Positions 1-8,518 of a stretch of 64,000 nucleotides of DNA are shown here, in pieces. The notes beneath the pieces were generated by a model. The model was not told where the DNA came from. It did not search any database and was given only the letters and a program-made list of their open reading frames with translations. A program made the position numbers and the translations under genes. Origin of the DNA: Thiothrix lacustris DSM 21227 (GTDB lineage: Bacteria; Pseudomonadota; Gammaproteobacteria; Thiotrichales; Thiotrichaceae); contig NZ_JHYQ01000021.1 in NCBI RefSeq assembly GCF_000621325.1, forward strand, positions 19,727 through 83,726. The letters run 5' to 3'. The first letter of the stretch is position 1; each line of letters starts with the position of its first letter.

Positions 1-1
1 C

Positions 2-622
2 ACGTATGCGGCTAATCAAGAGGCCGTCTATCAGTCATTACTGACCTTGGCGGGTTTGCCGGATCAGCCAACGAGCACAGAAGAGTGGAATCAGGTGATC
101 ATGGCGGGTGTGCAATATTCCAATCAGAAGTGTGAAAATTACCTGGATGCGGTGAATTGGTCTAAGCAGGGAAGCCAGCGTGAGAGCAGTTTGCTGGGGC
201 AATCCGGTACTTTTACCAACGGGGTGATGGGTATTGCCAAAGCCAGTGCACGTGAACTGGCTTTGACGGCAGCAGCGTTTGGTTATGCTCGTGCGGGTTT
301 TGATACCTTGAATGAGGATGCGTTAGCAGGGCTGGAAGCCTCCTCTGTGCGCAATTTGGTGCATACCATGCAGCAGCAGTATGTGGAACGCATTCATACC
401 AATCAGTACACCAACAAGGTGGGCGCTTTTAATGCCTTACAAGGCTACATCCGTTTGTGTATGCCGGGTAACATTGCTGCTGAAGCGAATCAAGCGGTAC
501 GTAGTGCTAAAGCCGTTGATCAGTCAGGCATGAGTAGTATCAACATGGCACCCGCTATTTCACTTAATGGAACAGCACCTCTGGTTAGTGAGTCGCTGCT
601 AACAGTGCCAAGCTCACCGTAA
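2..622 (+). CDS. Hypothetical protein, 5' end outside window
   Basis: The reading frame is open from base 2, so the visible TTG at base 47 is unlikely to be the true start and the gene begins upstream of the window. The 206 visible residues are mostly helical and rich in Ala, Gln and Asn, with two Cys (in QKCENYL and RLCMPGN) and no membrane segment or recognisable motif. The C-terminal 50 residues are low-complexity (Ser, Ala, Pro). Without the N-terminus it cannot be said whether it is secreted. I do not recognise the family and give no function. Confidence 0.6.
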   Translation, partial: TYAANQEAVYQSLLTLAGLPDQPTSTEEWNQVIMAGVQYSNQKCENYLDAVNWSKQGSQRESSLLGQSGTFTNGVMGIAKASARELALTAAAFGYARAGFDTLNEDALAGLEASSVRNLVHTMQQQYVERIHTNQYTNKVGAFNALQGYIRLCMPGNIAAEANQAVRSAKAVDQSGMSSINMAPAISLNGTAPLVSESLLTVPSSP

Positions 623-687
623 GGTATTCTCACCGGCGTTCCTCTGTCCGCTGGGGTGAAATTTATCATCCACAGCGGCTGTGTTGC

Positions 688-1377
688 TTAGACGTTGCCA
701 AACACCTCACGCTGCAAGCCGCTAAGCTGCACCAGCCGCGCATTCAAATTCAACTCAATACCGCGCCAGAGGGAGGTTTGTCCCTCGCGGGTTCCTAGAT
801 GCGGCAGGATGGTGTCTTCGATCATGCGCGAGTGTTCAAGATCGAGTTCGATGTGTCCGACAAACAATTCCAGCGCGTCTTCGCTAATGCCGGGGACGGT
901 ACGCAAGCCGGTCAGCAACATGCGGTAATAGGGTGGAATTGGCCATTCCCCGGCAATGCCTGCGACGCCGACGGCTGCTAGCCAATCGGTGCCTTGGGTC
1001 ACGCGCATCATGGTGTCGATGTAGCCTTGCTGTTCGGGGGTGATGGGGGCGTGGGCCATCTCTGCGTCACTGAAATCCAGCGCCCGCAGCAATTTGCGGT
1101 AAACTTCCATGTGTGATTTTGACGGGTCGCCGTTGCCGTATTCATCGTACAAAATATCCGCCAATACCGCCTGAATGCGTTCATCTGGCGTTACGCCCAG
1201 CGCGTTGGCTTGATACAGGCGCGTGCGTAAAATATGCGGGTAATACAGCAGCGCAAAAGTGCGTGCCTGTTCAAACGTCAGGGCTTGTGTGGAAAACTGG
1301 TGTAGGAATGGGTGACGCAAAAAAGGGTGCTGATTGACGCGTTCTTTGAGTTCTTGCAGGAAAACAGGTGCGTTCAT
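688..1377 (-). CDS. TenA/PqqC-like iron-containing redox enzyme family protein
   Basis: A 229-residue all-helical protein of the heme-oxygenase-like superfamily that includes PqqC, TenA and the chlamydial CADD group. Supporting features are the N-terminal HPFLRHPFLHQF segment, the central DEYGNGDPSKSH motif (Glu, Asp and His typical of metal ligands), GEWPIPPYY in the middle, and HIELDLEHSRM near residues 175-185, which supplies further His/Glu ligands. Members bind two metal ions and act on small aromatic or amine substrates; the substrate here cannot be inferred. It stands alone, divergent from the YihY gene with a 96-bp gap. No pqq or thiamine genes are nearby, so naming it PqqC or TenA is not justified. 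Confidence 0.75.
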   Translation of the reverse strand: MNAPVFLQELKERVNQHPFLRHPFLHQFSTQALTFEQARTFALLYYPHILRTRLYQANALGVTPDERIQAVLADILYDEYGNGDPSKSHMEVYRKLLRALDFSDAEMAHAPITPEQQGYIDTMMRVTQGTDWLAAVGVAGIAGEWPIPPYYRMLLTGLRTVPGISEDALELFVGHIELDLEHSRMIEDTILPHLGTREGQTSLWRGIELNLNARLVQLSGLQREVFGNV

Positions 1378-1473
1378 GTGCTAGTGCCTTCTAAAATGGG
1401 GTAGGTGCGTAACTGTAGCAGCAGTGGCTGCCGCGCTGAATTTTCCATAAGTTTTAACTGATATACCACCGTA

Positions 1474-2784
1474 ATGCTCAAGAAACTGTTGATTTTTATC
1501 CGTGCGCTGGCTGTGGCGCTGTTCCATGACATGCATCAGGGTAGCCTTACCTTGCGGGCGATGGGGTTGGTATATACCACGCTGTTGTCATTGGTACCGT
1601 TGCTAGCCTTGAGCTTTTCGGTGCTGAAAGGCTTTGGGGTGCATAATCAGATGCAGCCGTTTTTGCTACGTTTGTTTGCACCAATGGGGTCGAAGGCGGA
1701 GGAGCTGACTACTCAAGTACTCGGGTTTGTCGATAATGTGCAGGTCGGGGTACTGGGGTTTGCGGGTTTGACGATTTTGCTCTACACCGTGGTGTCGCTG
1801 ATGGGCAAGATCGAGGAAGCCTTCAACCATGTGTGGCGGGTCATGAAGCCGCGCTCTATCGTGGCACAATTCCGCGATTATTTGAGCATGGTACTGGTGG
1901 GGCCTATTTTGATTGTGTCCGCGCTGGGGGTGTGGAGCTCGCTGGGTAATCTGGCGTTGTTGCAAACCATTGCAGGCGTAGAACCTCTGGGGGTGTTGCT
2001 GAATGTCGTGGTGCAGATTAGTCCGACAGTCTTGATTGTGTTGGCTTTTTTCTTTGTTTACCTGTTGATGCCGAATACACGGGTGCAGCCTTTAGCGGCG
2101 TTGGGTGGCGCGGTATTGGCTGGGTTGGCGTGGCAGGTGGCTGGCTGGGTATTTGCCTCTTTCGTGGTCAGTTCCGGGCAACAAACGGCTATTTATTCGA
2201 TTTTTGCTAGCTTGTTTTTGTTCATGTTGTGGTTGTATGTGGGCTGGATTATTGTGCTGACGGGAGCACGGTTGGCGTATTATTTCCAACACCCTGATGC
2301 GGTGTATTTGCCCCAACAACCGACCGAAACCAGCGTGCAAACCCGTGAAATGCTGGCGGCGGTGGTATTGCGCGAAATCGGCGAACGCTTCCTTAACAAG
2401 CAGGAACCAGCGACGCTGGATGTATTGAGCCGGGCAATTCCGGTATCGCGTTTGCTGCTGGAAGATTTGCTGGAAGACCTGATGGAATACGGCATTCTCA
2501 GCCGCGACGACGATGACCCTGCCCATTATTTACTGCGGGTTTCGCCAGCAAAACTGACGGTGGCAGAAATTAGGCACTGCTTCTGGCAAGGTAATCACCA
2601 GCAGCAACGGCAGGCGCGGCAAATCCAGCGCCAGACCGGCTTGGCGGATGCGTGGTTAGCGGATGTGGCAGCCCATCAACAAATGAGCATCAGTGAGTTG
2701 CTGGCAGAGGCTAGCGCAGCCCCGCCAGATCAAACAATTGCCCATACTCCCGCATCGCGTAACGATCCGTCATCCCCGCAATGA
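1474..2784 (+). CDS. YihY/BrkB family inner-membrane protein
   Basis: A 436-residue protein of the YihY/virulence-factor BrkB family (once mis-called ribonuclease BN). About six hydrophobic segments occupy residues 25-280, including the family-typical LRAMGLVYTTLLSLVPLLAL and LYVGWIIVLTGARLAYY. The last 150 residues are soluble, with a winged-helix-like region (VLREIGERFLN to LEDLMEYGIL) and a Gln/Arg-rich stretch. Molecular function in the family is unsettled; transport has been proposed. Its 3' end overlaps the convergent dgt gene by 74 bp, so the C-terminal tail is encoded antisense to the dGTPase C-terminus. Confidence 0.88.
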   Translation: MLKKLLIFIRALAVALFHDMHQGSLTLRAMGLVYTTLLSLVPLLALSFSVLKGFGVHNQMQPFLLRLFAPMGSKAEELTTQVLGFVDNVQVGVLGFAGLTILLYTVVSLMGKIEEAFNHVWRVMKPRSIVAQFRDYLSMVLVGPILIVSALGVWSSLGNLALLQTIAGVEPLGVLLNVVVQISPTVLIVLAFFFVYLLMPNTRVQPLAALGGAVLAGLAWQVAGWVFASFVVSSGQQTAIYSIFASLFLFMLWLYVGWIIVLTGARLAYYFQHPDAVYLPQQPTETSVQTREMLAAVVLREIGERFLNKQEPATLDVLSRAIPVSRLLLEDLLEDLMEYGILSRDDDDPAHYLLRVSPAKLTVAEIRHCFWQGNHQQQRQARQIQRQTGLADAWLADVAAHQQMSISELLAEASAAPPDQTIAHTPASRNDPSSPQ

Positions 2785-3862
2785 AATCGGCAATCGCACG
2801 CGCCCGCCCGGCCTCGCCGTCAGCCGTTTCATAACGTTTGGCGAAGGCTTGGTATTTCGGGGTCAGTAGGCGCGTGTCCTGCATGTAGGCTTCAAACAGC
2901 GCCCGTACTACCTTCCGCGCCCGCCAGGTCATGCGGTAAACGGTGGGGTGAAGATACAGGTTTTCGCGCAAAAACTTCTTCAGCACATTTTTCTGCTGGC
3001 GCATTTCGTCGCTGTAACGCATCAGCGCCAGCGGTTGGGCGCGGACTTCCGCCAGCGTTTGCACGCCCGAAGCCGTAATCGCGGCACGGCTGCTTTCGAT
3101 CAAATCGACCACCATGCAGCCAATCAGGCGGCGCAAGGTTTCGCGGATCAATCGCCGCCCTTGCAAATCGGGGTAAGCCTGCCGCACTGCCTGATATTCC
3201 ACGGCAAACACTGGCACGTCCTGTAACTGTTCCAGCGTGATCAGGCCGGAGCGTAAGCCATCCTCAATGTCGTGGTTGTTGTAGGCAATTTCATCGGCAA
3301 GGTTGGTGAGTTGTGCTTCCAGCGTTGGCTGGGTTTTGTTGAGAAAACGTTCGCCGACATCGCCCAGTTGTTGTGCGTGTTTCAAGGCGCAGTGCTTGAG
3401 GATACCTTCGCGGGTTTCAAAGGTGAGGTTGATGCCGGGAAAATCGGCGTAGCTGTCTTCCAGCACATCCACCACGCGCAGCGATTGCAGGTTGTGTTCA
3501 AAGCCACCGTAGGCTTTCATGCAATCATTGAGCTCATCCTGCCCGGCGTGCCCGAACGGGGTGTGCCCCACGTCGTGGGAAAGCGCAATGGCTTCGGTAA
3601 GGTCTTCGTTCAGCCCCATGCTGCGGGCGACGGTGCGGGCAATTTGTGCCACTTCCAGCGAATGTGTCAGGCGGGTACGGTACAAATCGCCTTCGTGGTT
3701 GACGAATACCTGCGTTTTGTATTCCAGCCGCCGGAAGGCTTTGGCGTGGATCACGCGGTCGCGGTCACGCTGAAATTCTGTGCGGTACGTCGGCGCAGGT
3801 TCGGGGTAACGCCGCCCTTGGGTGTGGGCGGGGTCAGCGGCGTAAGGGGCGATGGTGTTCAT
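2711..3862 (-). CDS. dgt: Deoxyguanosinetriphosphate triphosphohydrolase (dGTPase), HD family
   Basis: Hydrolyses dNTPs, classically dGTP, to deoxynucleoside and triphosphate. HD-domain metal ligands are visible as RLTHSLEVAQ and HDVGHTPFGH, with DEIAYNNHDIEDG further on. I place the start at the ATG at 3862 (MNTIAPYAADP) because GGAAGG lies four bases upstream; the frame also offers ATG at 3874 and GTG at 3898 with poorer signals. The protein is then 383 residues, within the family range. It lies 42 bp after the OmpA-type gene on the same strand, so the two may be co-transcribed. The 3' end overlaps the convergent YihY gene. Confidence 0.92.
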   Translation of the reverse strand: MNTIAPYAADPAHTQGRRYPEPAPTYRTEFQRDRDRVIHAKAFRRLEYKTQVFVNHEGDLYRTRLTHSLEVAQIARTVARSMGLNEDLTEAIALSHDVGHTPFGHAGQDELNDCMKAYGGFEHNLQSLRVVDVLEDSYADFPGINLTFETREGILKHCALKHAQQLGDVGERFLNKTQPTLEAQLTNLADEIAYNNHDIEDGLRSGLITLEQLQDVPVFAVEYQAVRQAYPDLQGRRLIRETLRRLIGCMVVDLIESSRAAITASGVQTLAEVRAQPLALMRYSDEMRQQKNVLKKFLRENLYLHPTVYRMTWRARKVVRALFEAYMQDTRLLTPKYQAFAKRYETADGEAGRARAIADFIAGMTDRYAMREYGQLFDLAGLR

Positions 3863-3904
3863 GCTGCCTTCCATATTGCTATTGCTGGAGTATACCACGC
3901 GGCA

Positions 3905-5173
3905 TTATTTCGGTTTGATGGGGGTGATTTCTACTCGGCGATTGGCAGCCCAAGCTTCAGCAGTATTGCCTTCTACCAGCGGTTTGCGTTCGCCATAGAA
4001 GCGCAGGTCGAATTGTTCTTCTTCGACACCTTTGTCCACCAGATAGTTGCGGATAGCGACGGCGCGGCGGGCAGAAAGCACTTCGTTGTATTCGTCGTCG
4101 GAACGTTGGTCAGAATGAGTTTCGACGCGGTAACGGTATTGCGGGCAGGCTTTCATATTATCCGCGACTTTACCCAAAATCCCGCTTTTGGCCGCGCTGA
4201 TGCTTGCGGAGGCGGTTGGGAAAATCTCGGCGTATAGCAAGATGGCAGTGTCGCAAGCCAGTTTTTGGGTGTCATTGGTTTCGCGAATTTCGATTGGCTT
4301 TGCAGCAGCTTCTTCAGGTTTTGGTGCTACTTCCGCTTTTTCTTCTACAGGTTTGCTGGCTGCGACTGGTTCCGTTTTTTTGTCAGCTTTGGTGTCTGTT
4401 TTGCCTTGTTTGGTTAACCATTCTTTGTGATCTTTGTCTGCTTTTTGTTTGGCAGCAATGAAGTCATCCACCGTTTTGAGTACGGCCTTGCTGAGCCAGC
4501 CCCCAACGTCGGAGCAGTCAGTGGTGTTGTCGCCTTGACCCCATGTCCCCAGTTTGTAGTTGAGGGTTGGGTCGCGCAGGGTCGTTGCACCTTGGGTAAA
4601 GGATGTCCAGATGCCAGCGCTGCAACATTGCGGATTGTATTCGATACGTGGTTCACCCGGTTTGAAGGGGCCAAGGTGTTTAGGAAAGCTGGGAAACATG
4701 CTCATTTCCGGTTGTCCCGGGGTTTTTTCCATTTCTTCCTTGCTCAACAGGCGTAATCCTGCGTCGTTCAGGCGTTTGACGACGGCTTCTTTCAGATCTT
4801 TTTGCAGCTTGACGTTTTTGGGTTTGGCACTTTTGATTACGTCGTCGATATTGATGTTGACGCCGGTCAAGCCGTGTAGGGAAATGCTGCTGGGTTGGTA
4901 ATCTTCCTTGCTGACTTCCAGAGGGTTTTTGCTGCACTCGGCGTAGAACTCAGGCTTGCCACTGACGCTGGATGCAATGCTTTGTTTAATTTCAGGCGCG
5001 TCAGGCTCGGCTGCTTTAGCTGGTTTCGCTTCGGTTTTGGTCGGTTCGCTTGGTTTGGCCGGTTTCGCTTCGGTTTTGGCCGGTTCGCTTGGTTTGGCTT
5101 CTTCAGCATTGACGTTTAACGTCATCATGCTAAGGATGGTACAGAGTACCGTCAGCAAGTATTTAGAAAACAT
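3905..5173 (-). CDS. OmpA-domain periplasmic protein with Lys/Pro repeats
   Basis: A 422-residue protein with a signal peptide (residues 1-23, ending at NVNA/EE), then a Lys/Pro/Glu-rich tandem repeat (about residues 25-55), a central Cys-containing domain of unknown type (PQCCSAGIWTSF), a second Lys/Glu-rich linker, and a C-terminal OmpA-like peptidoglycan-binding domain (RVETHSDQRSDDEYNEVLS, later AANRRVEITP). The expected role is anchoring something to peptidoglycan; the central domain is not recognised. The charged linkers would let it span the periplasm. It is divergent from the first DUF3131 gene (125 bp between proposed starts) and upstream of dgt. Confidence 0.8.
   Translation of the reverse strand: MFSKYLLTVLCTILSMMTLNVNAEEAKPSEPAKTEAKPAKPSEPTKTEAKPAKAAEPDAPEIKQSIASSVSGKPEFYAECSKNPLEVSKEDYQPSSISLHGLTGVNINIDDVIKSAKPKNVKLQKDLKEAVVKRLNDAGLRLLSKEEMEKTPGQPEMSMFPSFPKHLGPFKPGEPRIEYNPQCCSAGIWTSFTQGATTLRDPTLNYKLGTWGQGDNTTDCSDVGGWLSKAVLKTVDDFIAAKQKADKDHKEWLTKQGKTDTKADKKTEPVAASKPVEEKAEVAPKPEEAAAKPIEIRETNDTQKLACDTAILLYAEIFPTASASISAAKSGILGKVADNMKACPQYRYRVETHSDQRSDDEYNEVLSARRAVAIRNYLVDKGVEEEQFDLRFYGERKPLVEGNTAEAWAANRRVEITPIKPK
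5022..5099. repeat. Two tandem 39-bp repeats in the OmpA-type gene
   Basis: Two near-identical 39-bp units begin at 5022 and 5061. On the minus strand they encode a 13-residue unit twice, KPSEPAKTEAKPA and KPSEPTKTEAKPA. The period is a multiple of three, so gain or loss of units would only change linker length. Confidence 0.85.
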
Positions 5174-5298
5174 CTGGTCACCTATTTGTTTTTATGTATG
5201 CTTGTTTGCATGATACGGGTACGTTTGTCTGGCTTCAATTGACTTCCGACGACTGCCCCGTAAGAATGACATTCCCCAGTGCAGGAATAACAATAACC

Positions 5299-6684
5299 AT
5301 GCTGCTTCCTATTCGTACTCTGTTATCTGTGATTGTGAGCTTGTCTAGCGGACTGTGGCTGAACGTCGCTTTGGCTGATGAGACACCCACGGCAAAGCCA
5401 CAATATTGCCCTGCCCGTATCGCTGAGCTGAATGACCGTGACAAGAAAATCGCCAAAGTTGCATGGCAATACTTTGAGAACAATATTCAGTCAGAAACGG
5501 GCTTGGTGAATGCCGTGGATAATTATCCCTCTACCACGATGTGGGATGTTGGTTCTTCCCTCGCGGCATTTATTGCGGCGGAAAAGTTGGGGCTGATCCC
5601 GCGTGACCGTTTTGATCGTATGACTGGGCATTTACTGAATACCTTGGAAAATCTTGATCTGTTTAATGGCGAAGCACCCAACAAGGTTTACAATACTCAA
5701 ACCGGGGAGAAAGTCGATTACCGTAATAAGCCTTCGGAACGAGGGATTGGTGTTTCGACGTTGGATTTGGGACGTTTAGTGTCATGGTTGAATGTGTTGT
5801 CCTGCTTGCATCCGCAACATCAGGACAAGGTGCGTAAGGTCTTGGAAAGCTGGAATTTCTGCCGTCTGTTAGAACATAACGAGATGTATGGTCTGAAGCT
5901 GGACGACAAGACAGGCGGGGTGGAAATACAGCAGGAAGGTCGTCTCGGTTATGAGCAATACGCGGGTAAAGCGTTTCAGCAATTGGGCTTCGACATGAGT
6001 TTGTCGGCGCGTTACCATAATCAGTATGCAACTAAGGCAGAGGTTTCTGGTGTGGAATTGCTGGTTGATTCCCGGGATGCATCTACCCTTGGTGCGCACA
6101 ATTACGTGGTGTCGGAATCCTATGCGATGGATGCGCTAGAGCATGGCATTGACGATGAAAACAAGCCGTTATTGGAAAATATTTACAAGGTACAGCAGCG
6201 TCGCTGGGAGCAATCCGGTACGGTGACGGCCGTTTCTGAAGACAATCTCGACCGCAAACCTTACTTCGTTTACAACACCATTTTCAGTGATGATATTCCG
6301 TGGGCGGCGATTACTGATAAGGGTGAAGATATGTCAGACATGCGTAGTCTGTCAGTCAAGGCGGCGTTTTCGATGGCCTATTTATTCCCCGACCGTGAAT
6401 ACAGTAAGGTATTGCGTGATGCGGTAATGGATGCGCGTAACCCGAAGGGCGGTTGGTATTCTGGTATTTATGAGGATTCTGCAAAAGGTTTTAATAAAGC
6501 AACTACGGCGAATACCAATGGTGTTGTTTTATCGGCTTTCTTGCACAAGCTCTATGGTCCTTTAAACCACCAATGTGATAAATGTGGCAAGGGCGCGAGT
6601 TTGAGTGATGAGTTTTTGAAGTTTAATCAGGATAAAAAGGCATGTCTGGCAAAGCTTAAAACTGCCAGCCCTTACTCACCGTAA
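5299..6684 (+). CDS. Secreted DUF3131 protein (paralogue A)
   Basis: I prefer the ATG at 5299, which gives a clean signal peptide (MLLPIRTLLSVIVSLSSGLW to NVALADE); the frame is open from 5194. The mature part is a DUF3131 domain. Shared family motifs are WDVGSSLAAF, EGRLGYEQYAGK, NYVVSESYAMDA, TAVSEDNLDRKPYFVYNT, GGWYSGIYE and TANTNGVVL. The helical, aromatic- and acid-rich pattern resembles alpha/alpha-toroid glycosidases, and such domains often accompany polysaccharide synthases; catalysis is unproven. A CDKCGK motif lies near the C-terminus. It is one of three paralogues in the window and overlaps the convergent gene 6656-8518 by 29 bp. Confidence 0.85.
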   Translation: MLLPIRTLLSVIVSLSSGLWLNVALADETPTAKPQYCPARIAELNDRDKKIAKVAWQYFENNIQSETGLVNAVDNYPSTTMWDVGSSLAAFIAAEKLGLIPRDRFDRMTGHLLNTLENLDLFNGEAPNKVYNTQTGEKVDYRNKPSERGIGVSTLDLGRLVSWLNVLSCLHPQHQDKVRKVLESWNFCRLLEHNEMYGLKLDDKTGGVEIQQEGRLGYEQYAGKAFQQLGFDMSLSARYHNQYATKAEVSGVELLVDSRDASTLGAHNYVVSESYAMDALEHGIDDENKPLLENIYKVQQRRWEQSGTVTAVSEDNLDRKPYFVYNTIFSDDIPWAAITDKGEDMSDMRSLSVKAAFSMAYLFPDREYSKVLRDAVMDARNPKGGWYSGIYEDSAKGFNKATTANTNGVVLSAFLHKLYGPLNHQCDKCGKGASLSDEFLKFNQDKKACLAKLKTASPYSP

Positions 6685-8518
6685 TTGCCCCGTCTTTCAG
6701 GTTGTCGCCGGGGAAATCGTTTTTGCCGTAGTTGGAGTATTCGATCTTTAAACCACCCGGTTTGGGATTGGAATAACCAATAACATAATTCCAGTTCGGC
6801 GTGCCGCCTTCGAGGGGTATGCTGGCTGTGGTACGGGTATAGACATTGGGCTTGGGATTCCATTGCATTGTGCCACTCAGGCTGGGTTTACCGTTGACAG
6901 GAATACTCAGGTTGGTGGACGCGGCTAGTTTGTGTTTGGTCAGTTTTTCAGATTTAATTTTTTTGCCAATATTCACCACAGCTTTGTCTAGTGCTAAGCC
7001 TTCATCCGGGGATATGGGTCCCCAGTTATTGATCTGCGCTGACCAACCGCCCGGTTTGCTATCGTTGTAGCCCCCGCTCCACGAATAGCCTAGTGCGCCG
7101 TCTTTAAATGAGGCATTACCGCTGACAAACCAGTTGGGTTTGGGTGACCAGGTTACGCTGGCGGATACACTGTTACTGCCATCCTTTAATGAGATTGTGT
7201 CAGCAAAGCTGCCCGCTAGCCGTAATTTCTTTGTCTTGCCCTTTTTTTTACCTTTGTTCATTCTATTTTTATCCGTGCCAATAATCCCGGTCGTGCTATG
7301 GGATTGTTGAGTGGAGTCGTCGTCTTCGGTGTCATCTTCTTCTTCGATATACATTGGAATATCACCGCCTGCGGCTATTGGCATAATGGCAGGTAGGCTT
7401 GCTGATGCGACAGCTAGCGGCGGTGATTCAGAAACAGGAGGGGGGGGCGGAAGTTGTTCAGCTTCGGTGGCTGTGCCTATCTCACCTTGAATGCCTAGTG
7501 GTTCTGGTAATGCTTCTACTGCCTGTGGCAGTGAGAATAGTTCTAATGCTATGGGTTCTGGTTGTGTCGATATAGGGTATACGGTCGGTGAACTTACCCG
7601 ATCTTCTGATGGTTTTTTCTGTGATTTTTGGCGTTCACCCTTATTCGGGGTTTCTTTGTTGACGGCTAATTGCACGGGTGCTCTTTTCTGTGGGGTCACT
7701 GGTTTATCTTTTTTAGCCGTTTTGGTCGCTATGCTTTTGGGGGTGTCATCAGGTGCTTTGGTGATTGGTGGCTTATCTTTCGTTGTCGGTGGTGTTGGCT
7801 TTTTTGCAACCACTTCACATGCCTCATCCCATTTGAAGGGATAAGCTTGAGGGACTTCTTCTGTGATGTCCGTTAATGCTAAGGCTTGGTTCAGCACGGT
7901 ATTGGGCGGCGCATCTGCTTCGCTAGCCAGTAAGCCCGTTTCGGGGTGCGGAAAGCATCGTTGACGGTAGATTTGATGCAAAAATAAGTGGTACGCACTG
8001 GGTGCGATACGAATTTCATCCAGTAAGAGGGGTACAAAACGGTCGTCAGGATCAGGAGTCAGAAAGCCCCATTCACGAAAACCTCGCCATTGTAAGGGGC
8101 TATCATTAGCGGCTAATTGTTTGCGTAATTCTTTTCCAAGAAAAGTCAGATTATAAAATTTCTGTTCTTTCAAAACATCGCAGTAGTTCCATTGTAAGGC
8201 AATTCGCTCGGCATCTTCGCGTAATTCCGGGAAACGTTCCGTTGTGGATTTTAGGGTATGGAGAGCAATGTCGAGCAGCCCGGCATGGAGTGAGGATTCG
8301 GCTTTTTGCCCAAGCCATTCATCTGGCCACGGCTGCTCAGGCCGGGTGATATTATTCAGCGATGTGAGTATTTTCTGTGCTGACTGAGCGTTGGTAGCAC
8401 AGTGCAATGCGGCCAGTTTTTGCTGCAATGGTGGTGGGGAGGGGTACGCCATGATTGGCGAAATCCCCCCCATCCAGCCCAAGGATAGCAGTAAAATTTT
8501 ACTGAGTGGTGCAGACAT
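6656..8518 (-). CDS. Probable outer-membrane or secreted beta protein with Pro-rich linker
   Basis: About 620 residues from the ATG at 8518 (a GTG lies one codon earlier). The layout is: signal peptide ending at IMAYP; a helical N-terminal domain to about residue 235; a long Lys/Thr/Pro-rich linker with an acidic patch (EEEDDTEDDDS); and a C-terminal beta-rich region of about 190 residues. That region alternates polar and aromatic residues, repeats WSPKPNW/WNPKPNV and DSKPGG/NPKPGG, and ends in GWQF, a terminal aromatic as in outer-membrane barrels. It overlaps the upstream DUF3131 gene by 20 bp, so translation is probably coupled. I do not recognise the family; a role in passing or anchoring polysaccharide is inference. 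Confidence 0.65.
   Translation of the reverse strand: MSAPLSKILLLSLGWMGGISPIMAYPSPPPLQQKLAALHCATNAQSAQKILTSLNNITRPEQPWPDEWLGQKAESSLHAGLLDIALHTLKSTTERFPELREDAERIALQWNYCDVLKEQKFYNLTFLGKELRKQLAANDSPLQWRGFREWGFLTPDPDDRFVPLLLDEIRIAPSAYHLFLHQIYRQRCFPHPETGLLASEADAPPNTVLNQALALTDITEEVPQAYPFKWDEACEVVAKKPTPPTTKDKPPITKAPDDTPKSIATKTAKKDKPVTPQKRAPVQLAVNKETPNKGERQKSQKKPSEDRVSSPTVYPISTQPEPIALELFSLPQAVEALPEPLGIQGEIGTATEAEQLPPPPPVSESPPLAVASASLPAIMPIAAGGDIPMYIEEEDDTEDDDSTQQSHSTTGIIGTDKNRMNKGKKKGKTKKLRLAGSFADTISLKDGSNSVSASVTWSPKPNWFVSGNASFKDGALGYSWSGGYNDSKPGGWSAQINNWGPISPDEGLALDKAVVNIGKKIKSEKLTKHKLAASTNLSIPVNGKPSLSGTMQWNPKPNVYTRTTASIPLEGGTPNWNYVIGYSNPKPGGLKIEYSNYGKNDFPGDNLKDGAITVSKGWQF

Noticed and set aside
3272..4237. 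321-codon open frame on the + strand across dgt and the OmpA-type gene
   Set aside because: It is antisense to two well-supported genes and has no recognisable domain or ribosome site.
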